Of a DNA stretch of 5,565 bases, positions 1 to 4,426 are shown one piece after another. The position numbers and the translations under genes are program-made. Where the stretch lies: contig JAFTAC010000508.1 in the NCBI GenBank assembly GCA_017458805.1, positions 1 to 5,565 on the forward strand, read 5' to 3'. A model generated the notes under the pieces. The model was not told the DNA's origin, searched no databases, and saw only the letters and a list, made by a program, of their open reading frames with translations. This DNA is from Victivallales bacterium (lineage in GTDB: Bacteria > Verrucomicrobiota > Lentisphaeria > Oligosphaerales > Oligosphaeraceae). Positions within the stretch are counted from its first letter, which is position 1, and each line of letters opens with the position of its first letter.

Positions 1-584
1 GGCTTCATGTCCCTGAAGAGGTAGCCCTTGCGGTAGATGTGCTGCTCGGCGGCAAGAATGTGCATCGTCATGGGCACCACCTCTGCGGGTGGCATCTTGG
101 TGAGGCGCGCGATGCGCTTGTCGAGCCCCTCGCCTGTGATGTAGGGCATGACCGTGAAGTACTCGTCGTCCATATAGCCGCTGTCAAAGCATGCGGCAAG
201 GTATTCGGAGTCGTTGAAGTGGGAACTGACCTCGGCCTCGTTGAGCAGGGCGTGGATGTTGGATGGGGTGTCCCGTGCCTTGCGTGCCAGCAGTTTCATG
301 GCCAGCACCTTGCCAGGGAAACGGCGCGAAACCGTCTTATAGACGCTTCCCATGCCGCCGCCTCCGCCTGGTTCGTATAGATAGTAATCCCCCATTTTGC
401 GGGGCATAAAGTATTGGTTGCCGCAGTGGGGGCAGTCGTGCATCTCAAGGGATGCGACGCCCTCCATCGGGATGTCCTGGCCGCAGTAGGGGCATGGCAG
501 GGCACCCACACGCCAGGCCGTGTCCAGGTCATCCAAATGAACTGAACTGCCAGGGATTGCCTGGTTCTTGTTCTTGGCACTCAT
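1..584 (-). CDS. Serine/threonine protein kinase with N-terminal zinc ribbon (partial, 3' end outside window)
   Basis: This is the first 194 codons of a Hanks-type Ser/Thr kinase, which would transfer phosphate from ATP to protein Ser/Thr residues. Read on the minus strand, residues 31-54 hold CPYC and CPHC pairs (Cys31, 34, 51, 54), a probable zinc ribbon. The kinase domain follows directly. Its glycine-rich loop GxGxxGxV is at 74-81, the ATP-binding lysine is Lys97 (VLAMK), the likely helix-C glutamate is Glu116 (NEAE), and the hinge is near VMPYITGEGL (145-154). The catalytic loop begins at 190 as FRDMKP, so Asp192 and Lys194 are kept but the usual His of HRD is Phe. The gene leaves the window here, so the DFG motif and any C-terminal membrane or sensor domain cannot be seen. 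The start ATG at 584-582 is set by AAGGAGA seven bases upstream. The gene is divergent from rodA. No transmembrane segment is visible in this part. The substrate is unknown. Confidence 0.9.
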   Translation of the reverse strand, partial: MSAKNKNQAIPGSSVHLDDLDTAWRVGALPCPYCGQDIPMEGVASLEMHDCPHCGNQYFMPRKMGDYYLYEPGGGGGMGSVYKTVSRRFPGKVLAMKLLARKARDTPSNIHALLNEAEVSSHFNDSEYLAACFDSGYMDDEYFTVMPYITGEGLDKRIARLTKMPPAEVVPMTMHILAAEQHIYRKGYLFRDMK

Positions 585-591
585 CCTGCTG

Positions 592-598
592 TCTCCTT
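592..598 (-). promoter_or_regulatory. Ribosome binding site of the kinase gene
   Basis: AAGGAGA on the minus strand, seven bases before the ATG at 584. It fixes this start even though the reading frame stays open upstream through the tandem repeats to a TAA at 704-702. Confidence 0.75.
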
Positions 599-635
599 TT
601 CTTTTCGCCGAGGTTTTCGCGTAACGCACAAGGCG

Positions 636-701
636 CCTGTTCTGTGCCCGGTGCTGCACCTGTTCTGTGCCCGGCGCTGCACCTGTTCTGTGCCCGACGC
701 T
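636..701. repeat. 23-bp imperfect tandem repeat, two full copies and one partial
   Basis: Unit 1 is at 636-658 and unit 2 at 659-681, differing by one base (GGTGC against GGCGC). Unit 3 starts at 682, matches for its first 15 bases (CCTGTTCTGTGCCCG) and then changes into the hairpin at 695-710. Each full unit also contains GTGC...GCAC, a short inverted repeat. The repeat lies in the probable 5' untranslated region of the kinase mRNA. It could be replication slippage, a protein-binding array or an RNA structure; the sequence alone does not decide. Confidence 0.85.
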
Positions 702-710
702 TTAGCGTCG
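695..710. repeat. Perfect inverted repeat (hairpin) at the end of the tandem repeat
   Basis: CGACGC, loop TTTA, GCGTCG: a 6-bp GC-rich stem that can gain a T-A pair inside the loop. With T711 bulged out, two more C-G pairs (694-712 and 693-713) can form. No T-run follows on either strand, so it does not look like an intrinsic terminator. It sits between the predicted divergent promoters and the kinase start, where it would be part of the kinase mRNA leader. Confidence 0.75.
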
Positions 711-718
711 TGGGGCAT

Positions 719-746
719 TTGCAATTCTTCCTATTTACATTATATT
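719..746 (+). promoter_or_regulatory. Candidate sigma-70-like promoter for the rodA cluster
   Basis: TTGCAA at 719-724, a 16-base spacer, then TATATT at 741-746. The -10 box matches five of six consensus bases and the -35 box four of six. It would start transcription near 753, giving a leader of about 59 bases before the rodA ATG. It lies in a strongly AT-rich pocket. This is prediction by eye only, and promoter consensus in this lineage may differ. Confidence 0.45.
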
Positions 747-765
747 CATATTTGTAACCTTTCAA
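739..765 (-). promoter_or_regulatory. Candidate promoter for the kinase gene, overlapping the rodA promoter
   Basis: On the minus strand, TTGAAA (765-760) is followed after 15 bases by a perfect TATAAT (744-739). The spacer is shorter than the ideal 17 bases. If used, transcription would start near 732, and the hairpin and tandem repeats would lie in a leader of about 150 bases. The two -10 boxes overlap, so the two divergent promoters could compete for polymerase. Confidence 0.35.
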
Positions 766-811
766 ATAGAAAAGGTGATTTTTCCGAAAAACAAGAAGAG
801 TTTTATTGAGA

Positions 812-2062
812 ATGTACCCTTTTGACCTGAGACAGATTATGAGGCTGCTGGCCAGACTGGACAAATTGTCCTTTCTGGTGATGCTCCTTTTGCTTGGGAT
901 GGGGCTTTTGTTCATACGGTGCGCGGGGATGGAGTACCACTCCGTGACTTTTCCCACGAGGTGGCTGATTCAGGCCGTGTTCATCGGCATCGGTCTGGTG
1001 CTCTATTTTGCGTGTGCATTGGCGGACTATCGCCAGCTGGGGCGTTACTCCTGGGTGATATTCATCGTGGGACTTATGCTGTTGTCTATGGTGTTTGTCT
1101 CTGGCGGCAAGGACTTTGGTGCGCGAAGCGTCCTTCGCTTGCCAGGGATGGCGGTGCAGGTGTCGGAGCCGATGAAGGCTGCGGCGCTGCTGTTCATCGC
1201 ATGGGTGCTGTCACATCCGCTGCTGAGGTTCTCCAACATCTCGCCTTTGGTGATATGGGGGGCCATAATCAGCCTGCCCTTCGGCATTATCGCGCTGCAG
1301 CACGACATGGGGACGGGACTCCAGATCCTGCCATTCAGTTTTGCCATTCTGTTCGTCAACGGTCTAAAGAAACGCTGGCTGCTCATCATCGCCATCGTCA
1401 TCGCGTGCTGCCTGCCATTCGTGTACCTCGTGTTGAAGCCCTATCAGAAGCAGCGTATTGTCGTGTTTGTGAAGGAACCCTGCGAGATGGCCATATTCGC
1501 CGTCGGTTCGCTTCTGGGCGAAGAGCGCGAAGCGCAGATGCAGAAGAGTTTCGACGCTGTTTACGCACAGATGAAGGACAGCATACGCGACAAGGACGGG
1601 AACCGCATTGAGCCCGACAACTGGAACGCCGAGCAGTCCCTGCGAACGGTGGCGGTCGGCGGCCTCCATGGAGTGGGCTACACGGAGGGGCGGCAGCACA
1701 CGCTGGGCTACCTTCCTCGAACCGTCGCCTCCACGGACTTCATCTTCGCCGTGCTCTGCGAGGAGTCTGGACTGCTGGGGGCATTGGTTGCGATTTTCCT
1801 ATTTGTGGTTTATATTACCCTGACCTTTCGCACGGCGTTTCGCGCCAACGATGATTTTGGTGCGAGCATTGCAATTGGAGCGGCGGTGCTGGTGGCCTCG
1901 CACTGCATCATCAACATGGGGATGTGCATCGGGCTTTCGCCCATCATCGGCATACCGTTGCCCTTCGTAAGCTACGGCGGCTCCTGCCTGCTGGGGATGC
2001 TGCTGGTGGCAGGGCTGGTGCAGAGCGTCCATATCCATACCATCGTACAGCCTAAGGAGTAG
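812..2062 (+). CDS. rodA: RodA/FtsW-type SEDS peptidoglycan polymerase, most like RodA
   Basis: This 416-residue integral membrane protein of about ten helices belongs to the SEDS family, which polymerises lipid II glycan strands, usually with a class B penicillin-binding protein. SEP at 118-120, QHDMGTG at 163-169, the catalytic-type Asp309 in STDFIF, and GIPLPFVSYGGS at 380-391 are family signatures. QHDMGTG and the MGMCIGLSPI-GIPLPF context favour RodA over FtsW. The large extracytoplasmic loop (about 210-305) carries roughly 40 extra residues at about 222-270, rich in charged residues, compared with E. coli RodA as I recall it. The ATG at 812 is preferred. A TTG at 806 in the same frame would add two residues and sits five bases after AAGAAGAG, so the start is slightly uncertain. 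It is the first gene of the rightward cluster, and lepB follows four bases after its stop. No penicillin-binding protein partner is in the window. Confidence 0.92.
   Translation: MYPFDLRQIMRLLARLDKLSFLVMLLLLGMGLLFIRCAGMEYHSVTFPTRWLIQAVFIGIGLVLYFACALADYRQLGRYSWVIFIVGLMLLSMVFVSGGKDFGARSVLRLPGMAVQVSEPMKAAALLFIAWVLSHPLLRFSNISPLVIWGAIISLPFGIIALQHDMGTGLQILPFSFAILFVNGLKKRWLLIIAIVIACCLPFVYLVLKPYQKQRIVVFVKEPCEMAIFAVGSLLGEEREAQMQKSFDAVYAQMKDSIRDKDGNRIEPDNWNAEQSLRTVAVGGLHGVGYTEGRQHTLGYLPRTVASTDFIFAVLCEESGLLGALVAIFLFVVYITLTFRTAFRANDDFGASIAIGAAVLVASHCIINMGMCIGLSPIIGIPLPFVSYGGSCLLGMLLVAGLVQSVHIHTIVQPKE
2054..2059 (+). promoter_or_regulatory. Ribosome binding site of lepB inside the end of rodA
   Basis: AAGGAG overlaps the last codons of rodA, seven bases before the lepB ATG at 2067. 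This arrangement suggests coupled translation of the two genes. Confidence 0.8.
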
Positions 2063-2066
2063 TCGT

Positions 2067-2573
2067 ATGTTCCAGGCACCCTCCTTTCTAGAGAACTTCT
2101 TCTTCCCGAAACTGGATGCGCGGCTGCTGAAGCGGCTTGCGTTTCTGGTGGTGTTCTGCCTGCTTTTCTTCGGTTTCGTGTGCCGCCCCTGCGTCATCCA
2201 GGGGGAGAGCATGCGACCCACCTACGGTGGCTTTGGCTTCACCTTCTGCTGGAAGCCCATCTACTGGGTGACCAAACCGAAGCGCGGGGACGTTGCCATC
2301 CTGCGGATGGTCGGCAATAAGGTTTTGCTGCTGAAGCGCATTATCGCACTGGAGGGGGACACGGTGGAGTTCCGCGACGGCCAGCTATACCTGAACGGCG
2401 AAAAGGCGGACGAGCCGTGGGACACCCTTGGCCCATGCAACTGGAACCTGCCGCCGCGCAAGGTGGAGCCAGGGCATGTCTATGTGGTCGGCGACAACCG
2501 CTCCATGGACATCGACGAGCACATCTTCGGCCAGATACCCGCCAGCCGCATCCTCGGGATGCCGCTGTGGTGA
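2067..2573 (+). CDS. lepB: Signal peptidase I
   Basis: This 168-residue membrane serine protease would cleave signal peptides from exported proteins on the outer face of the cytoplasmic membrane. One N-terminal transmembrane segment spans about 22-38. The nucleophile is Ser48 in IQGESMRPT (box B) and the general base is Lys90 in LLLKRIIALEGD (box D). Box E begins with GDNR at 142-145. It departs from the usual GDNRxxSxDSR: aligned to E. coli LepB, the Ser278 position is Asp148, Asp280 is kept as Asp150, and Arg282 is His152. The protein is compact, near the size of Bacillus SipS and far smaller than E. coli LepB, and lacks most of the insert domain. The start is fixed by AAGGAG at 2054-2059. 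It follows rodA by four bases, as expected for one transcript. The family call is firm; it may not be the only signal peptidase in the cell. Confidence 0.92.
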   Translation: MFQAPSFLENFFFPKLDARLLKRLAFLVVFCLLFFGFVCRPCVIQGESMRPTYGGFGFTFCWKPIYWVTKPKRGDVAILRMVGNKVLLLKRIIALEGDTVEFRDGQLYLNGEKADEPWDTLGPCNWNLPPRKVEPGHVYVVGDNRSMDIDEHIFGQIPASRILGMPLW

Positions 2574-2585
2574 CTGTACAAACGA

Positions 2586-2598
2586 CGGGGCTCCCCCG
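2586..2598 (+). other. Short GC hairpin in the gap after lepB
   Basis: CGGGG, loop CTC, CCCCG, in the 49-base gap between lepB and the next gene. It has no T-run after it, so it is not a typical terminator. At most it may slow polymerase or protect an mRNA end. The stem is only five pairs and could be chance. Confidence 0.3.
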
Positions 2599-2610
2599 CC
2601 CCCTAACAGC

Positions 2611-2616
2611 AAGGAG
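2611..2616 (+). promoter_or_regulatory. Ribosome binding site deciding the start at 2623
   Basis: AAGGAG lies six bases before the ATG at 2623. The same frame is open back to 2428 inside lepB, but this site and the change to normal protein composition at MKKYIEIG show that translation begins at 2623. Confidence 0.8.
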
Positions 2617-2622
2617 CATGAA

Positions 2623-3120
2623 ATGAAGAAATACATTGAAATTGGCTTGGCGGTTGTGGTGCTGGGTTTTCTTGCATACTACTTTTTCCAAGGCGAGACG
2701 CGCAAGGTGCGCAAGCAGTTCGTGGCGATTGCAAACGCCGTGAGCAAGCCCTCTGGGGAGGGCAACATCGCGATGGGCGTCAAGATGGCCACTTTAGCCA
2801 ACCTCCTCAACGACACGGTTGTCATCAGCATCAAGGACTTCCCCTTCAACAGCGAGATGCCAGCAGACGAACTGGTGAGCCTTGCCTCGCGGGGGCGCAC
2901 CTACTTCGACTATATGGAAATCACCATCCTGGACGTGGAGACGGAGTTCACCTCCAAGACAACGGCGGTCTCACGCTGTGCGGCAAAGGTGCGCACGCGC
3001 TCCAAGACTGGCGACTACAACTACGACGAGGTACGGGAGTTCACCTCCGACCTCGTCAAGGGCGAGAACAAGAAGTGGCTTTTCGCCTCCTTCAAGCAGG
3101 ATGATTTGCTAAAGAAGTAA
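2623..3120 (+). CDS. Uncharacterised membrane-anchored protein, possible NTF2-like fold
   Basis: This 165-residue protein has no function I can name. Residues 1-3 are MKK, followed by one hydrophobic helix at about 4-22 (an uncleaved anchor or signal segment), then a soluble domain, probably outside the cytoplasm. The domain starts with a charged helix (ETRKVRKQFVAIANAV, 25-40). It continues with alternating strands such as TVVISIKDF, YMEITILDVETEF, TAVSRCAAKVRT, and a closing KKWLFASFKQDD. This pattern of an opening helix, a cone of strands and a terminal tryptophan strand resembles NTF2-like domains, but that is inference from the pattern. The only cysteine is Cys109. AAGGAG at 2611-2616 sets the start. 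The gene lies 49 bases after lepB and 6 bases before hflX, so it is probably co-transcribed with both. A role in the envelope is possible from its neighbours only. Confidence 0.8.
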   Translation: MKKYIEIGLAVVVLGFLAYYFFQGETRKVRKQFVAIANAVSKPSGEGNIAMGVKMATLANLLNDTVVISIKDFPFNSEMPADELVSLASRGRTYFDYMEITILDVETEFTSKTTAVSRCAAKVRTRSKTGDYNYDEVREFTSDLVKGENKKWLFASFKQDDLLKK

Positions 3121-3126
3121 TCCATT

Positions 3127-4410
3127 ATGCACAAAACCGAAGTCGAGATCAATGACGCCGAGGCGACGCACATCACCTCTGCATTCCTCGTGGCGATACA
3201 GACCCAGGAGTGCGGGGCGGAGGAGTGCGCCGAGCTTCTGCTGGAGTTGCAGGAACTCTGCACAACGCTTGGGCTGGCTGTTGTCGGCAGCGACGTCGCC
3301 AAGCAGCGCGAGCCGAACCCAGGCTACCTGATTGGCTCCGGCAAGGCGGCGGAAATCGCACGGCGCGCTTCCGAGCTTGGGGCCGACGCCATCGTATTCG
3401 ATGACTCGCTCTCCCCATCGCAGCAGCGCAACTGGGAGAAGATGTCGGGACTGGCTGTAATTGACCGCCACGAGGTCATCTTGGACATCTTTGCCGCGCA
3501 CGCCAAGACGAAGGAGGCGGTGCTGCAGGTGGAGCTGGCACGCTCCAACTACTCGCTGCCGCGCCTGAAACGGCAGTGGACGCATTTGAACCGCCAGCGC
3601 GGCATGGCGGGCGGCATGGGCATGAGAGGCGAGGGCGAACAGCAGATCGAGCTGGACTCGCGAATCGTCCGCATGAAGATTGCCAAGCTGAAGCAACAGC
3701 TGGAGGAGGTACAGAAGCACCGCGAGGTGCAGCGCCTCCAGCGTATGCGCCGTCCTGTGCCCACCGCCGCCATCGTCGGCTACACGAATGCGGGAAAGTC
3801 ATCGTTGCTGAACGCCATGACGGGGGCGGATGTTCTCGTGGAAAACAAGCTTTTTGCCACGCTGGACCCGACTGTCCGCAAATACCAGCTGCCTGGCGGG
3901 CAGACCCTGCTTCTGGCGGATACCGTGGGTTTCATCCGCAAGCTGCCCCATCTCCTGGTGGAGGCATTCAAATCGACATTGGAGGAGACGGCGCTTATGG
4001 ACATCATCGTCGAGGTGCTGGATGTGAGCACACCTGGCATGGAGGAACGCCATGAGACGACGATGCGAGTCCTCAATGAAATCGGGGCAGACGCGCGCCG
4101 TGCACTGCTGGTGCTCAACAAGGTGGATTTGATTGACGACCTCACGCGGCAGCGCGTACAGAAGCGTTTCCCCGACGGGCTCTTCTGCTCCACGAAGACG
4201 GGCGAAGGCCTGGTGGACTTGGCGCACCATCTGGAGAGGGCGATGGCCTCCGCCTGGAAGGAAGTTAGCCTGGTGATTCCGCATAATCGGCTGGACCAAC
4301 TTGCAAGAATCCGCGATTGGGGTACAATATTATCAGAGGAATACGACGAGAAGGGGGCGCACATCCGCGCGAAGCTGCCGAAGGCGGCTTTCAAGAACCT
4401 GGGGCTCTAA
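3127..4410 (+). CDS. hflX: Ribosome-associated GTPase HflX
   Basis: This 427-residue protein is full length for HflX, a GTPase that binds the large ribosomal subunit and splits stalled or stress-inactivated ribosomes. The N-terminal HflX domain carries NPGYLIGSGKAAEI (64-77), the DDSLSPSQQRNWEK stretch (92-105) and a glycine-rich linker (about 158-170, GMAGGMGMRGEGE). A coiled helix at about 178-208 leads to the GTPase domain. G1 is GYTNAGKS (218-225), the switch region is LFATLDPT (242-249), G3 is DTVG (265-268), G4 is NKVD (331-334) and G5 is STKTGEGL (355-362). All nucleotide-binding residues look intact. The ATG at 3127 is six bases after the previous stop. The only Shine-Dalgarno candidate is a weak AAAGAAG (3111-3117) in the preceding gene, so translation is probably coupled. 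The identification is secure. Confidence 0.96.
   Translation: MHKTEVEINDAEATHITSAFLVAIQTQECGAEECAELLLELQELCTTLGLAVVGSDVAKQREPNPGYLIGSGKAAEIARRASELGADAIVFDDSLSPSQQRNWEKMSGLAVIDRHEVILDIFAAHAKTKEAVLQVELARSNYSLPRLKRQWTHLNRQRGMAGGMGMRGEGEQQIELDSRIVRMKIAKLKQQLEEVQKHREVQRLQRMRRPVPTAAIVGYTNAGKSSLLNAMTGADVLVENKLFATLDPTVRKYQLPGGQTLLLADTVGFIRKLPHLLVEAFKSTLEETALMDIIVEVLDVSTPGMEERHETTMRVLNEIGADARRALLVLNKVDLIDDLTRQRVQKRFPDGLFCSTKTGEGLVDLAHHLERAMASAWKEVSLVIPHNRLDQLARIRDWGTILSEEYDEKGAHIRAKLPKAAFKNLGL
4301..4328 (+). promoter_or_regulatory. Candidate internal promoter in the 3' end of hflX, upstream of the glycosyltransferase gene
   Basis: TTGCAA at 4301-4306, a 16-base spacer and TACAAT at 4323-4328. The -35 box and the spacing are the same as in the candidate rodA promoter. 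It lies about 100 bases before the glycosyltransferase ATG. The hflX codons here (ACA ATA TTA TCA) are AT-rich and unlike the surrounding codon use, which fits selection for a non-coding signal. Chance is still possible. Confidence 0.35.
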
Positions 4411-4415
4411 AACAT

Positions 4416-4421
4416 AGGAGG
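4416..4421 (+). promoter_or_regulatory. Ribosome binding site of the glycosyltransferase gene
   Basis: A perfect AGGAGG, five bases before the ATG at 4427, within the 16-base gap after hflX. Confidence 0.8.
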
Positions 4422-4426
4422 CAACC

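Larger units (their letters stand above)
585..811. other. Divergent intergenic region between the kinase gene and rodA
   Basis: These 227 bases separate two divergent genes. The half next to the kinase (about 600-716) is GC-rich and holds a tandem repeat and a hairpin. The half next to rodA (about 717-811) is very AT-rich for this window and holds promoter-like hexamers on both strands. A weak stem lies at 757-776 (ACCTTT pairing with AAAGGT, eight-base loop), followed by five T at 779-783. This could be a leader hairpin of rodA, but it has only two G-C pairs. No convincing small gene is present. Confidence 0.7.

Noticed and set aside
585..704. Upstream extension of the kinase reading frame through the repeats (possible GTG start at 629-627)
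   Set aside because: The frame is open to a TAA at 704-702, but a strong Shine-Dalgarno at the right distance from the ATG at 584 makes the shorter form far more likely.
695..716. Hairpin considered as a bidirectional terminator
   Set aside because: It lies between divergent genes, so no transcript is expected to end there, and there is no T-tract on either side.
529..957. Open frame of 142 codons on the minus strand running through the repeats
   Set aside because: It overlaps both the kinase start and the rodA start in other frames, and its composition is not protein-like. Part of it only translates the tandem repeat.
1123..1138. Perfect 6-bp hairpin GCGAAG-CGTC-CTTCGC inside rodA
   Set aside because: It lies in coding sequence with no T-run or boundary near it, and a stem this short occurs by chance in GC-rich DNA.
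3600..3636. Repeated GGCATGGCGGGCGGCATGGG-like triplets in hflX
   Set aside because: These encode the normal glycine-rich segment of HflX and are not a separate repeat element.
3109..3720. Open frame of 203 codons on the minus strand, opposite hflX
   Set aside because: Its sequence is His/Leu/Gln-rich with no domain, and the plus strand encodes the conserved HflX N-terminal domain.
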